DNA of 64,000 nucleotides from Mycolicibacterium sp. CBMA 247 (GCF_009729095.1 NZ_VTGX01000001.1:2170001-2234000), one strand, 5' to 3'. Shown: positions 43,510-53,230, numbered from the stretch's first letter. A program made the numbers and translations. Notes: a model not told the origin generated them from the letters alone.

Positions 43510-44514
43510 TCAGCGTGTTGCGCGTGGGATCAACTGGTGAAGTTCCTCGGCGATGCGCGGGTCGCGGAGGTGGTGTGCTGCCATCCAGTCATCGTTGAAG
43601 ACCGTGTCGAGGTATTTTTCGCCGCCGTCGCAGACAAGGACCACGAGTGTTGTGTCGGCGGCGAGGGTGCGCGCGCGCTGCACTGCGCGGTAGATCACTC
43701 CACCCGCGGAGCCGCCGACCAGGATGCCGTGCTGTCGTGCGAGGTGGCGGCTGGTTTCGAAGGCGGCGGCGTCGTGCACTTTGAGTCCTTCGTCGATGAG
43801 GTCGTAGTCGACGACATCACCGGTGTCGGACCCGGCGGGTGTTCCTGTGCCTTGTTGGTGGTAGGGGGCTCCTTCGCCCCCAAACATGATTGACCCCTCC
43901 GGTTCCACACCGATCACCTTCAGTTGCGGGTTGCACTTTCTGAGGATGCGCCCGGTGCCGCACAACGATCCGCCAGTACCCACGGCGCCGAACAGGTAGT
44001 CGATACCATCGCCCAGCGCGTCTCTGAGTTCGTCGGCGAGGCCACGGTATCCATCCGGGTTGCTCGGATTGCGATGCTGTTTCGTCCAGTACGCACCGTG
44101 CTCGCGCGCGATCTCTTGGGCTTTGCGGTCGCGTTCGTCGGTGGCGAGGCCTCCCTCGGGATTACCCACGGTGATGAGTTCAGCGCCGTAGGCTTGCATA
44201 GCGCGTAGTTTGTCGTCGCTGGAGTGTCCGTCGACGATGGCGGTGAATCTATAGCCGCGTTCGGCGGCGATCAGGGCGAGCCCGATGCCGGTATTGCCTG
44301 ACGTGGATTCCACCAACCACCCGCCCGGTTGGAGCTTGCCCTCGGCTTCGGCGTCGTCGACCATCTGCCGTGCCATTCTGATCTTTGCGGTCCCGGTGGG
44401 GTTGTATTGCTCCAGCTTGAGCAATACACGGGCACAACCGGCGGGCAGCGACCGCACCCGGCGCCTCCACAGTGGGCCACCCCTCGCGAAGGGAAAACAG
44501 CCCAATCTGCTCAT
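43510..44514 (-). CDS. PLP-dependent cysteine synthase-like enzyme, disturbed N-terminus
   Basis: A 334-residue fold-type II PLP enzyme related to cysteine synthase/SbnA. The Schiff-base Lys is in YNPTGTAKIRMA, phosphate loop in ESTSGNTGIGLAL, and GAVGTGGSLCGTGRIL binds the cofactor phosphate. The first 25 residues (MSRLGCFPFARGGPLWRRR) do not show the usual GNTPL segment. A different frame starting at the TTG at 44524 opens LTLYEQIGLF, closer to family starts. A one-base shift near 44480-44500 may therefore have changed the N-terminus. No ribosome-binding site is clear for either start. Confidence 0.75.
   Translation of the reverse strand: MSRLGCFPFARGGPLWRRRVRSLPAGCARVLLKLEQYNPTGTAKIRMARQMVDDAEAEGKLQPGGWLVESTSGNTGIGLALIAAERGYRFTAIVDGHSSDDKLRAMQAYGAELITVGNPEGGLATDERDRKAQEIAREHGAYWTKQHRNPSNPDGYRGLADELRDALGDGIDYLFGAVGTGGSLCGTGRILRKCNPQLKVIGVEPEGSIMFGGEGAPYHQQGTGTPAGSDTGDVVDYDLIDEGLKVHDAAAFETSRHLARQHGILVGGSAGGVIYRAVQRARTLAADTTLVVLVCDGGEKYLDTVFNDDWMAAHHLRDPRIAEELHQLIPRATR
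44403..44428. repeat. 10-bp stem-loop within the PLP gene
   Basis: TGTATTGCTC (44403-44412) and GAGCAATACA (44419-44428) are perfect reverse complements around a 6-base loop. They lie near the 5' end of the PLP coding region, encoding the residues before YNPTG. Rare for coding DNA; could affect translation or be coincidence. Confidence 0.7.
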
Positions 44515-44524
44515 ACAAGGTCAA

Positions 44525-44820
44525 ACGGGGCTAGGTTTCGCTGAGGTCGGTCCGCCCGCATGCGCTCCGATCCGATATCGATAACAAATCCGTTGTCCCA
44601 CTGGAGTTTCAACAGCCAAATGGATGGACAAACATCGCGCTTGTAGCTTGAGCTCCGCCCAGGCGATCTGACCGTTTCATGACGCGCATGAATCGAACAA
44701 ACCTTGCGGTAGGGTCTTCGCGGCGTCGGAGGTTCCGCCTACGGCGCAGTCAACACGCGATGATTGTGCGGACTTGTTCGCGCCATCCCTCGGCGGAGCA
44801 TGCGCTCGACGGAGGGATCG
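44525..44820. other. Spacer with no gene seen
   Basis: About 300 bases between the stop of the Lrp gene and the 5' end of the PLP gene, both on the minus strand. It must hold the PLP gene's promoter. I see no coding frame with convincing features and no strong repeat; an AT-richer patch (GATATCGATAAC near 44574) is the only candidate promoter-like area. Confidence 0.4.
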
Positions 44821-45714
44821 TCAGCCGACCGAGTCCAGCACCGAAGCGTAGCTCTCCTTGACCACTTCGAGGTGCGTCCAGCTCTCTAGGCCGCTGATCC
44901 CGGGGATGGCACGGGCCGTGTCGAGCTGTTCGACAAGCTGGGCCGCAGAGAAGGCGCGCAGGGTGACTAGGACGTCGAACCGGCCCAGCGTGCGAGCCAC
45001 GAAGATCACCGACGGCATGGCGGTCAGTGCGGCGACGACGTCATGGCGGTCGCCGGCGAGCCGGATGCCCAATCCCATCGCGCTCTGGCGGTCCTGCCCC
45101 GAATGGCGGACAACAGCACCAATGCGGACCACCTGTGCGTCGACAAGCCGGACGACGCGCCGACGCGCCGCCGCCGCGGAAAGCCCGACCACCGCCGCGA
45201 GGTCGACGTAAGAGGCGCGGCCGTCCTCCTGCAGCGCCCGTAGAAGTGCAAGGTCGATGCCGTCGACGTCGGTCGTGACATCTCCGACTGGGCCCACCAC
45301 ATCCCGGACCACCTCGACGTAGGTGAGCGTGTCGATGCCGACGACGCCCTGCAGGCCTCGCAATTCGCAGATGGCCCGGTCGATTTCGCGCGCCGAGGCG
45401 GCGCGCACCTCGGCCACCACGCCGTGCACCCCGCTCGTCAACGACAGGAAGGGCACGTCATCACGGCGGGCGATCTCGGCGGCGACGCGCGCCGCCGGTC
45501 TGTCGACCGTCATTCCGACGTAAGCCAGCGTGCCGCGTCCGATCACCGCGGGGTGAACGACACCGCGCACGACAACCTGGCCGCTGGCGATGAGCCGTTG
45601 CACGCGCACCGCGGCCGCGGACCGGGACAGCCCGACCCTACGGGCGATCTCGTGGTGGGTCAGGCGCCCGTCGACCTCCAAGAGGTCCACGATCACCTCA
45701 TCGACCTGGTCCAT
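44821..45714 (-). CDS. Double-length Lrp/AsnC regulator
   Basis: A 297-residue protein with two AsnC-type helix-turn-helix units: VDEVIVDLLEVDGRLTHHEIARRVGLSRSAAAVRVQRLIASG at the start and VDGIDLALLRALQEDGRASYVDLAAVVGLSAAAARRRVVRLVDA near residue 150, each followed by a RAM-type ligand domain. Tandem Lrp proteins work as pseudo-dimers. The start at 45714 has GGGGGAGGG six bases ahead. It is divergent from the ureohydrolase operon, which it probably controls in response to an amino acid. Confidence 0.9.
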   Translation of the reverse strand: MDQVDEVIVDLLEVDGRLTHHEIARRVGLSRSAAAVRVQRLIASGQVVVRGVVHPAVIGRGTLAYVGMTVDRPAARVAAEIARRDDVPFLSLTSGVHGVVAEVRAASAREIDRAICELRGLQGVVGIDTLTYVEVVRDVVGPVGDVTTDVDGIDLALLRALQEDGRASYVDLAAVVGLSAAAARRRVVRLVDAQVVRIGAVVRHSGQDRQSAMGLGIRLAGDRHDVVAALTAMPSVIFVARTLGRFDVLVTLRAFSAAQLVEQLDTARAIPGISGLESWTHLEVVKESYASVLDSVG

Positions 45715-45829
45715 CGCACCCTCCCCCTCGAAAACTCGTCGGAAATATTTCCGCCCGATCGACACGGCATATCGTGCGTCAACACCAGTCATCTAAGACC
45801 ATGACACTGGATTAGCCGTGCAATTACGT

Positions 45830-45843
45830 CAAATCGTGATTTG
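45830..45843. promoter_or_regulatory. Candidate Lrp operator
   Basis: CAAATC-GT-GATTTG is a perfect 6-base inverted repeat with a 2-base spacer, in an AT-rich patch in the middle of the Lrp/ureohydrolase divergent spacer (116 and 110 bases from the two starts). Confidence 0.5.
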
Positions 45844-45952
45844 CAGCCTCCATATCGCGATCGAAGTGATTGGACGGTCACGCCGAACCGTCTTACAGTG
45901 ACCCGCACCACAGAAGGACTCCGACAACCACCGACCTCCAGGAGGCTCCCGT

Positions 45953-46909
45953 ATGACCACGCCCATCGGCCCGATCGACGCGTCGAAGACCCCGCGGTTC
46001 GCCGGGCCGGCGTCGTTCGCCCGCCTGCCGAGCCTCGATCAGGTGGGCAAGGCCGACGTCGTGGTGGCCGGGGTGCCCTTCGACTCCGGTGTGTCCTACC
46101 GGCCCGGCGCCCGGTTCGGCCCCACCCACGTTCGGGAATCCTCGCGACTGCTGCGCCCATACAACCCGGCCTTGGACGTCTCGCCCTTCGAGGTTGCACA
46201 GGTGGCCGATGCCGGCGATATCGCGGTGAACCCCTTCAACATTCACGAGGCCATCGAAACCGTCGAAGGCGCCGCCCGTGAACTCACCTCCGACGGAACC
46301 AAACTCGTGACCATCGGCGGCGACCACACCATCGCGCTACCACTGCTACGCGCCGCGGCCGCCCAGCACGGACCCGTCGCCCTGGTGCACTTCGACGCCC
46401 ACCTGGACACCTGGGACACCTATTTCGGTGCCGAGTACACCCACGGCACGCCGTTCCGGCGCGCCGTGGAAGAGGGCATTCTCGACACCGAGGCGCTCTC
46501 GCACGTCGGCACCCGCGGGCCGTTGTACGGCAAAAAGGACCTCGACGACGACCGCCGCTTCGGGTTCGGCATCGTCACCTCGTCCGACGTGTACTACCAA
46601 GGCGTACGCGAAGTTGTCGACAAACTCCGGGAGCGGCTCGGGAACCGTCCCGTCTATGTGTCGATCGACATCGATGTGCTCGACCCGGCACACGCCCCCG
46701 GCACCGGCACCCCCGAGGCCGGCGGCATCACGAGCCGCGAACTGCTCGAGATCCTGCGCGGCTTCCATGGCCTGAACCTCGTCGGCGCCGACGTCGTCGA
46801 AGTTGCCCCGGCCTACGACCACGCCGACATCACCGGCGTCGCCGCATCGCACGTCGCCTACGACCTGGTGTCCCTGCTGGCCTTGGGTCCGGAGTGTCCC
46901 GGTGCGTAG
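45953..46909 (+). CDS. Ureohydrolase (agmatinase/guanidinobutyrase family)
   Basis: A 318-residue manganese hydrolase: ligands in GGDHT (His125), FDAHLDT (Asp148, His150, Asp152) and [19 protein letters not shown]. It removes urea from a guanidino compound. The GTGTPEAGG signature fits agmatinases and guanidinobutyrases. Next to a ketoarginine-decarboxylase-like gene, 4-guanidinobutyrate is a plausible substrate, giving GABA and urea (inference). AGGAGG-like sequence (CCAGGAGGC) precedes the start. Confidence 0.92.
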   Translation: MTTPIGPIDASKTPRFAGPASFARLPSLDQVGKADVVVAGVPFDSGVSYRPGARFGPTHVRESSRLLRPYNPALDVSPFEVAQVADAGDIAVNPFNIHEAIETVEGAARELTSDGTKLVTIGGDHTIALPLLRAAAAQHGPVALVHFDAHLDTWDTYFGAEYTHGTPFRRAVEEGILDTEALSHVGTRGPLYGKKDLDDDRRFGFGIVTSSDVYYQGVREVVDKLRERLGNRPVYVSIDIDVLDPAHAPGTGTPEAGGITSRELLEILRGFHGLNLVGADVVEVAPAYDHADITGVAASHVAYDLVSLLALGPECPGA

Positions 46910-48518
46910 CGGCGGCGACCTCGTCGTCGAAACCCTTACCGCGCTGGGTGTCTCGCACGTGTTCGGCATCCCTGGCCAGAACGCGCTGGGCCTGTTCGAC
47001 GCCATCCGGCGCAGTGACCTGAGGTTCGTCAGCTCCCGGGTGGAGAACAACTCCGCGTTCGGCGCCGACGGCTACAGCCGTGTCACCGGAGAAGTCGGGG
47101 TGCTGTTCCTGTCCACCGGGCCGGGTGCGTTGACCGCACTCGGGGCGCTGCAGGAGGCCTACGCCACCGGGGTGCCGGTGCTGGTCATCGCCAGCCAGGT
47201 GCCGCGATCCGGCCTGGGCCTGCGCCGAGGCATGCTGCACCAACTCGACGATCAGAAGGCCAGCGCGGTCAATGTCACCAAAAGCGTTGCCACCGTGCGC
47301 CACGCCGCCGAGATTCCCAGCCTGATCGCCGACGCATACGCGTTGGCGTTGTCGGCGCCGGCCGGCCCAGCCTGGGTGGAGATCCCTCAGGACGTGCTGC
47401 TGGAGCCGACGGCCGTGCCGCCGGTGACCGCACTCGAGGTCACGCCTACGCTGCGTGCCCCGCGAATCGAGTTGATCCGAGAGGCCGCCACACTGCTGAA
47501 CTCGGCGCAGCGACCGCTCATCCTGGCCGGCGGCGGCGTGCGCCGCTCCCCGGGCGGATCCGATGCGTTGGTGGCGCTGGCCGAAAAGCTGGGCGCTGCC
47601 GTGGTTTCCACGGTTGGGGGCAAGGGCGCCATCGCATTCGATCACCCGTTGTCGGCCGCGTCGTGGATCGAGGATCGCTACACCACCGCACTGCTCGAGG
47701 ACGCCGACGTGCTGCTGGCCGTCGGCACCGCGATGGGCGAGGTGACCAGCAACTACTTCACGTTCGCCCCGAAGGGACGGTTGATCCACGTCGACGCCGA
47801 GGCCCGGGTGCTGGAGGCGAACTACCCGGCATTAGCAGTCCACGCCGATGCGGCACTGGCGCTGCGCGCCATCGCCGAACACGTGCCGCCGCGCGACCCG
47901 TCCCGCGGCAGGCAGGTCGCCGCCGAACTGCGCGAGGCGGTCGAGGCCAGGCTCCGCGCTCAGGACCTTGCCGACGAACTCACGTTGATGCGCGACCTGC
48001 GCGCTGCGGTCCCGTCGACCGCACACACTTTCTGGGACATGACCATTGCCGGCTACTGGGCGTGGTCGGCCTGGGATCCCGCCGACGGCGAGTTCCACTC
48101 GGCGCAAGGTTCGGGCGGGCTCGGTTTTGCGTTCCCCGCAGCCGTGGCCGCGGCGATCGGATCGGGGCGGCGGACGATCGCGGTGTCCGGCGACGGCGGC
48201 GCGATGTACTCCATCGCAGAACTGGCCACCGCACGGCAACACGATGCGAACGTCACGTGGCTCATCGTCGACGACGGCGGCTACGGGATCCTGCGTGAGT
48301 ACATGACCGACGCGTTCGGTCAGGCCACCGCCACCGAGCTGACCCGACCGGACTTCGTCTCGCTGGCAACCAGTTTCGGCATCCCTGCGCATCGCGCATC
48401 ACTGGCCGACGTCGGCCGCATCGTCGCGGAGACCTTCGCCACGACCGGCCCGTCGGTCGTGGTGCTGCCCGCACTGCTGCGGATGTTCGCCCCTACCCAC
48501 CTCTCGGAGCTCTCATGA
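46902..48518 (+). CDS. TPP-dependent decarboxylase, AruI-like (5-guanidino-2-oxopentanoate decarboxylase)
   Basis: A 538-residue enzyme with the acetolactate-synthase fold: N-terminal [16 protein letters not shown] and catalytic-Glu region [17 protein letters not shown], and the TPP-Mg motif [39 protein letters not shown] (GDG...N-like). The opening [19 protein letters not shown] is close to actinobacterial AruI annotations. The GTG at 46902 overlaps the ureohydrolase by eight bases. Together they would convert 2-ketoarginine to 4-guanidinobutyraldehyde and, after oxidation, to GABA. A generic acetolactate-synthase-like role remains possible. Confidence 0.82.
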   Translation: MRSGGDLVVETLTALGVSHVFGIPGQNALGLFDAIRRSDLRFVSSRVENNSAFGADGYSRVTGEVGVLFLSTGPGALTALGALQEAYATGVPVLVIASQVPRSGLGLRRGMLHQLDDQKASAVNVTKSVATVRHAAEIPSLIADAYALALSAPAGPAWVEIPQDVLLEPTAVPPVTALEVTPTLRAPRIELIREAATLLNSAQRPLILAGGGVRRSPGGSDALVALAEKLGAAVVSTVGGKGAIAFDHPLSAASWIEDRYTTALLEDADVLLAVGTAMGEVTSNYFTFAPKGRLIHVDAEARVLEANYPALAVHADAALALRAIAEHVPPRDPSRGRQVAAELREAVEARLRAQDLADELTLMRDLRAAVPSTAHTFWDMTIAGYWAWSAWDPADGEFHSAQGSGGLGFAFPAAVAAAIGSGRRTIAVSGDGGAMYSIAELATARQHDANVTWLIVDDGGYGILREYMTDAFGQATATELTRPDFVSLATSFGIPAHRASLADVGRIVAETFATTGPSVVVLPALLRMFAPTHLSELS

Positions 48519-49291
48519 CCCAACCGTCCATAACCTCTGCAGGCCTGCTCAGTGGACCTGACATCGCACAACGAGCGGGGCATGACATCGGCCTCATCCC
48601 GGTCGGAGCCATAGAGCAGCACGGTCCGCACATGGGCCTCGATACGGACACCTTTCTGGCCGCCAAGTTCTCGGAGGCGCTCGCCGAACGTATCGGCGGT
48701 GTGGTCCTGCCCGGCTTCAATTACGGTTACCGGTCACAGCCGACCAGCGGTGGGGGAGAACTGTTCCCCGGAACGGTGAGCCTACGTGGAGCCACTCTCA
48801 GCGCGATCGTCTCCGACATCGTGTACGGATGGGCGCGCCATGGGCTTTCACGCATCGCGCTGATCAACGGGCATTTCGAAAACACCCTGTTCCTCGTCGA
48901 GGGAGTCAATCTCGCATTGGAGCGCGGTGCCCGGACCAAGGTGGTCGTCCTGAACTGGTGGGAGCAGATCAGTCCGCTGCAACTCGATGAGATCTTCGAC
49001 GGCGCGTTTCCCGGGTGGGAAGCCGAACATGCCGGCGTCGTTGAGACCTCACTGGTTTGGCATCTCGACCCTGAACGGGTTCGGCCGCATCTGATCTCGC
49101 CGTCCACGGCCTCGATCTCCGCGCCGCCGTACACCGTGCTTCCCGAACCGCCGGGGATGGTGGATTCATCAGGGGTTCTGCGGACAGCGCACGGAAGCTC
49201 TCCCGAACTCGGCCGGGCGATGTTCGAGGTTGCCGTGACCGAGATGGCCACTGCGCTGCGCAAGGAGTTCAGAGGTGACGACGATGCCTGA
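48515..49291 (+). CDS. Creatininase-family amidohydrolase
   Basis: A 258-residue metal hydrolase: LIPVGAIEQHGPHMGLDTDTF carries the Glu/His/Asp metal ligands, INGHFENTLFLVEGVN replaces the usual NGHGGN, and AEHAGVVETSLVW supplies the late Glu. Members open cyclic amides or deformylate precursors. In this operon a cyclised guanidino or lactam side product may be the substrate (inference). It is coupled to the TPP enzyme by an ATGA overlap. Confidence 0.88.
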   Translation: MTQPSITSAGLLSGPDIAQRAGHDIGLIPVGAIEQHGPHMGLDTDTFLAAKFSEALAERIGGVVLPGFNYGYRSQPTSGGGELFPGTVSLRGATLSAIVSDIVYGWARHGLSRIALINGHFENTLFLVEGVNLALERGARTKVVVLNWWEQISPLQLDEIFDGAFPGWEAEHAGVVETSLVWHLDPERVRPHLISPSTASISAPPYTVLPEPPGMVDSSGVLRTAHGSSPELGRAMFEVAVTEMATALRKEFRGDDDA

Positions 49292-49982
49292 TCGCCGCGT
49301 CGCAATCGTCACCGGCAGCGCCGGCGGCATCGGAGCCGCGACGACGACGGAACTCCGCCGCCACGGCTGGCTGGTGGCCGGCCTGGATCGGTCACCGTCG
49401 CCCGACGTCGACCTGGACCTGCGCATCGACGTCATGGACACCGAGAGCATGCACAACGCATTTATGCGGATATGCCAAGAGTTGGGCCCGGTCACCGGCT
49501 TGGTCAGCGGTGCCGGATACGTCGAGGAGATCCCGCTCAGCGAGATCAGCACCATGTCGCTGAAGTCCATGCTGCGCACCCACTTACGGGCTTTCGGGTT
49601 CTGGTGCCGGGTGGCCGCCCCGTCGATGCGTGACAACGGTGGTGGCCAGATCGTGTCGGTTTCGTCCGAGTTGGCGCTCGCCGGCGGTGACGATGCCCTG
49701 CACTACGTGGCGGCCAAGGGCGCGCTGCTCGGCCTGACGCGTGCGTTGTCAGTGGAGTTCGCGCCCTTCGGCATCGGCGTGAACAGCGTGGCGCCGGGAC
49801 CTACGGACACCGCAATGATCGCCCCGAACACGGTGTGGCGCACCGACGCCTACCTATCGACCTTGCCATCGCGCGGGCTGGTCAAGCCGCATGAGATCGC
49901 GCGATCCGTCGCTTTCCTGCTGGATGGCCGCGCAGGCCTTTCGGGGCAGGTCATCTCGCCCAACGCAGGGAGTGTGATGTGA
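49275..49982 (+). CDS. Short-chain dehydrogenase/reductase
   Basis: A 235-residue classical SDR: RRVAIVTGSAGGIGAATTTEL binds the cofactor, SSELALAGGDDALHYVAAKGALLGLTRALSVEFAPFG contains the Ser and YVAAK pair. AAGGAG seven bases before the GTG at 49275 favours that start; an ATG at 49284 is also possible. It overlaps the creatininase gene and, by four bases, a second SDR-like gene. Confidence 0.9.
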   Translation: MTTMPDRRVAIVTGSAGGIGAATTTELRRHGWLVAGLDRSPSPDVDLDLRIDVMDTESMHNAFMRICQELGPVTGLVSGAGYVEEIPLSEISTMSLKSMLRTHLRAFGFWCRVAAPSMRDNGGGQIVSVSSELALAGGDDALHYVAAKGALLGLTRALSVEFAPFGIGVNSVAPGPTDTAMIAPNTVWRTDAYLSTLPSRGLVKPHEIARSVAFLLDGRAGLSGQVISPNAGSVM

Positions 49983-50560
49983 GTACCACAACCGATGTCG
50001 AATTGGCGCATGTACCGGAGATCCTGGCCGCGCCCATCAACGACGCACTCACGACTATGCGAACTCACTCGCCGCGGTCGTCGGCCGCAGACGCTCGGAC
50101 CGTGCCACGCGTTCTCGTCGTCGGCATGATGCCGGACCCGCTGGAGGCGAAGGCATTTCTCGACGCCGACCCGGCCGCGTGGTGGGATGCCATCGAGACC
50201 ACCCTGGCCTCCGCGTTCGAAAGCCTCAAAACGGCCGCCCTCATGGCCGAACATGGTGGTGGCCGCATCGTGCTGGTCGCAGATGACGCGGGAATCTGTG
50301 GCACCGCCCACCGGTCGGCTGAGTCTGCGCTCGGGGGCGCCGCCATTGCGATGACGAAATCACTTGCGCGAGAGTTCAGCCCACGCGGTGTATCGGTGAA
50401 CGCGGCCGCCGTTCAATCAGACCTTCTATACGGTCCGGGTGCCGAAACATATCGCACCCAGGTGGGCCAACTCGTCGCCTTCCTCGCCGACGACGAACTT
50501 GCGCATCTGACCGGTCAGATCGTTCCGTGCAACAACTCGACCATCCGCACGCGGGTCTGA
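49979..50560 (+). CDS. SDR-like protein without catalytic residues
   Basis: A 193-residue SDR homologue. The central strands and helices (GGGRIVLVADDAGICGTAHRSAESALGGAAIAMTKSLAREFSPRGVSVNAAAV) are recognisable, but there is no N-terminal TGxxxGxG loop and no YxxxK; the corresponding stretch reads HRSAESALG. It overlaps the active SDR gene (ATGA to GTGA) and is intact, so it may be a structural partner. Alternatively it is a degraded duplicate that is still open. Confidence 0.75.
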   Translation: MSTTTDVELAHVPEILAAPINDALTTMRTHSPRSSAADARTVPRVLVVGMMPDPLEAKAFLDADPAAWWDAIETTLASAFESLKTAALMAEHGGGRIVLVADDAGICGTAHRSAESALGGAAIAMTKSLAREFSPRGVSVNAAAVQSDLLYGPGAETYRTQVGQLVAFLADDELAHLTGQIVPCNNSTIRTRV

Positions 50561-50671
50561 GCGCCACCGCGTGAACACCTTCACGCGCGCGCACGTGCAT
50601 TTTCGTACGCGACACCAACACCCTGTTCCCCCGGGCCGTCGCAGCAATCGACCAAACAAAGGAGTGCGATC

Positions 50672-52123
50672 GTGACCAATGCCGCAGCACCGCCGGAAGG
50701 ACTGCGCGCGGGCGCCGTCACGCTTCCAGGAGCGATCATGCAATCGATCGCGACGATGTCCCCGGCAGTGAGCGTGATCTTCGCCGTACCGTTCCTCGCG
50801 GTCACCGCGGGCTATCTCAGCCCGTTGGCGGTCTTCCTAGCGGCAGTGGTGTCCTACCTGCTGGGGTATTCGCTGGCGCAACTAACACGCCACCTCCGCT
50901 CTGCCGGGTCCTACGGATCCTTCACGCGTCAACTCATCGGACCCCGCGCAGCCTTCATGGTCAGTTGGGTGTACCTGCTGTTCTACCCGGTTGCCACAGC
51001 GATGCTGACCACCCTCCTCGGATCTACCCTGCATCAGATCCTGTTGACGAACTACGGGATCAACATCCCCTGGTGGCTACCGATGCTGGTGCTCATCGCG
51101 GTCGTGGCGGTATTGGCGCATCGCGGCGTGGAGATGGCAGTGGGTGTCGTGGTCGTCCTCGGCCTCGCCGAGATCCTCATCATGCTGGCGCTATGCGTGT
51201 GGTGCCTCTTCGTCCCCGGTGACGGCGGTACCAGCATCTCGTGGATCTGGGGCCACAACAGCCCGGGGATGAGCGGCTTCTTCCTGGGATTCATCTTCAG
51301 CATCTACAACCTCACCGGTTGGGACAACGCCGCCACCCTCGGCGAGGAAACATCAAACCCGTTGAAGAACGTGCCACGAGCCGTCCTCGGATCGATCCTC
51401 ATCATGGGTGTGTTCGTGGTCATCACCACCTGGGGCGAGATCACCGGTTGGGGAACGAATCAGCTTGCTTCCATGGCGGATTCAGAGATTCCGCCGATTT
51501 TCGTGCTGGCCGAGCGTCACTGGGGCGGTGCGTGGGTTCTAGCTCCCATCGCCATGGTTACCGCCATCATCGGCGCCTGCCTGGCCTGTATGAACGCATC
51601 GATACGCATCTTCTACGAGATGGGGCGCACCGGCACGTTGCCCGCGATCCTCGGCCGCCTCAACCGCAATTACACTCCCGGCAACGCCGTCGTACTGCAG
51701 ACGATCCTCAACGTCGGCGTAGGGTTCCTGCTCGTCGCGACGGTAGGACTGTCCCAGGTATTCGCCTTCACGGGCTTGCTGTTCGTCTTCGCGCTCAACT
51801 TCGTGTACGTGCTGGCCAACGTCGCGGTGTGGCGGCTGTATCGCACTCGGGCACGATCGGAGTTCAACGTCATCAAACACGGTGCCGTCCCACTCGTCGG
51901 TGCCGTGGCACTCGTCGCGGTCTCCTACATGTCGCTCAATCCGTTGCCCGAGGCACCATTGAACTGGGCACTGCCGGTAGTCGTAGCCTGGTTCATCGTT
52001 GGCCTCGCGGTACTGGTCATCCGCTCGATACGTGGGGACACCGAATGGCTCACTCGCAGTGAAGAACTCGAGACGATTCAAGACTCGGAACCGGTGACGC
52101 CACGCATCACGGAGCCCTTGTGA
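50672..52123 (+). CDS. APC-superfamily amino acid/amine permease
   Basis: A 483-residue transporter with about twelve hydrophobic segments, starting GLRAGAVTLPGAIMQSIATMSPAVSVIFAVPF and with the NLTGWDNAATLGEETSNPLKNVPRAVLGS loop typical of the family. The GTG at 50672 has AAAGGAG seven bases ahead. Its place in the ureohydrolase operon suggests it imports the amino acid or guanidino compound used there. Confidence 0.9.
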   Translation: MTNAAAPPEGLRAGAVTLPGAIMQSIATMSPAVSVIFAVPFLAVTAGYLSPLAVFLAAVVSYLLGYSLAQLTRHLRSAGSYGSFTRQLIGPRAAFMVSWVYLLFYPVATAMLTTLLGSTLHQILLTNYGINIPWWLPMLVLIAVVAVLAHRGVEMAVGVVVVLGLAEILIMLALCVWCLFVPGDGGTSISWIWGHNSPGMSGFFLGFIFSIYNLTGWDNAATLGEETSNPLKNVPRAVLGSILIMGVFVVITTWGEITGWGTNQLASMADSEIPPIFVLAERHWGGAWVLAPIAMVTAIIGACLACMNASIRIFYEMGRTGTLPAILGRLNRNYTPGNAVVLQTILNVGVGFLLVATVGLSQVFAFTGLLFVFALNFVYVLANVAVWRLYRTRARSEFNVIKHGAVPLVGAVALVAVSYMSLNPLPEAPLNWALPVVVAWFIVGLAVLVIRSIRGDTEWLTRSEELETIQDSEPVTPRITEPL

Positions 52124-52178
52124 CGCGTCAGGTGCAGGGCTGGATGAGCAACGTCAGGATGGATGAGAGGTTCGAGAA

Positions 52179-53027
52179 GTGCGAGTAGTGGTGACCGGCG
52201 GCGCCGGCAGACTGGGCCGGTACGTGTGTTCGGCCGTGATGCGCCACCACGAGGTGGTTGTGGCTGACCGGGCGGCGACGGTCCCCGACGGCCGGATAGT
52301 CGTCGATGTGCTCGACGTTGAGTCGTTGAGAAAGGCACTCGCAGGGGCCGACGCCGTCATCCATCTGGCCGGCGTGGACTACGACTTCCATGAGCGTGGC
52401 GAGGACACCCTCCGGGTGAATGCGCTGGGTACCTGGAATGTTCTCGAGGTCAGTGCACAAGCCGGCGTTCGCCGTGTGGTGGTGTGTTCCAGCGTCGCGG
52501 CGATGGGCCTGCACGAGATGCGCGACGACTGGAAACCCAGACAACTGCCCATCACCGAGGAGCATCCGGTTTCCCCCGTCGAGCCATACAGCGTCAGCAA
52601 GGCCGTCGCGGAGACCATGGCACGCTCGTTCGTCGACGGCAATTCGCTTGAGGTGGTCTGTCTTCGCCCGTGCACGGTTGTGACCGCCGAAAATCTGGAT
52701 GCGCTGCTCGACCCCGACGGCCAGATCTTCCTCGGGGAGTACATCTCGGCCACGGACTGCGGTGAAGCGTTTCTTGCGGCGCTCGACGCGGCCTCACCGG
52801 GATTCGGCCCCTACCTCGTCGCTGCTGATGACACCCTGTCGCCGAGGAATACGTTGGAGTTCCTGTCGGAGTCCCTCGGCGAGTTGCCCGCCACTGTCGA
52901 TCACGAGCGCTACCGTGCCGACCCGCGCGCGAGCGCCTTTGACACGACCGCTATACGTCGAGCCTTGGGCTGGGCGCCTCGCACTACACGAGCCGAATTG
53001 CGCACCACCTTGATGTGCGGCGACTAA
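52179..53027 (+). CDS. NAD-dependent epimerase/dehydratase family protein
   Basis: A 282-residue extended SDR. VVVTGGAGRLGRYVCSAV binds NAD, VVCSSVAAMG carries the Ser, and PYSVSKAVAETMARSF the YxxxK. Size and the GGAGRLG opening resemble uronate dehydrogenases. It is 55 bases after the permease stop on the same strand and may or may not belong to the pathway. Confidence 0.88.
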   Translation: MRVVVTGGAGRLGRYVCSAVMRHHEVVVADRAATVPDGRIVVDVLDVESLRKALAGADAVIHLAGVDYDFHERGEDTLRVNALGTWNVLEVSAQAGVRRVVVCSSVAAMGLHEMRDDWKPRQLPITEEHPVSPVEPYSVSKAVAETMARSFVDGNSLEVVCLRPCTVVTAENLDALLDPDGQIFLGEYISATDCGEAFLAALDAASPGFGPYLVAADDTLSPRNTLEFLSESLGELPATVDHERYRADPRASAFDTTAIRRALGWAPRTTRAELRTTLMCGD

Positions 53028-53230
53028 TGCCGTGTGCGGGTCACCGTCGCTCGACGAACCGAACCGAACCGGAGCCGAAGGTGTCGGCGAGCCGAGCGTT
53101 ACGCCATGGCCGGGACCGGGTCGCGGTTGGTAGCCGCGACTCCGGCCGCATCACGACGTGGATCGGCGACGGATAAGGGCCTGCATCGCCCAATCAAGCT
53201 GTACGACAGAGAATTTCCACCCGGCGTTGC

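Noticed and set aside
45953-48518. Clavulanate-like cluster (TPP enzyme plus ureohydrolase, as carboxyethylarginine synthase plus proclavaminate amidinohydrolase)
   Set aside because: No beta-lactam synthetase or clavaminate synthase is present, and the TPP enzyme opening fits AruI-type decarboxylases better.
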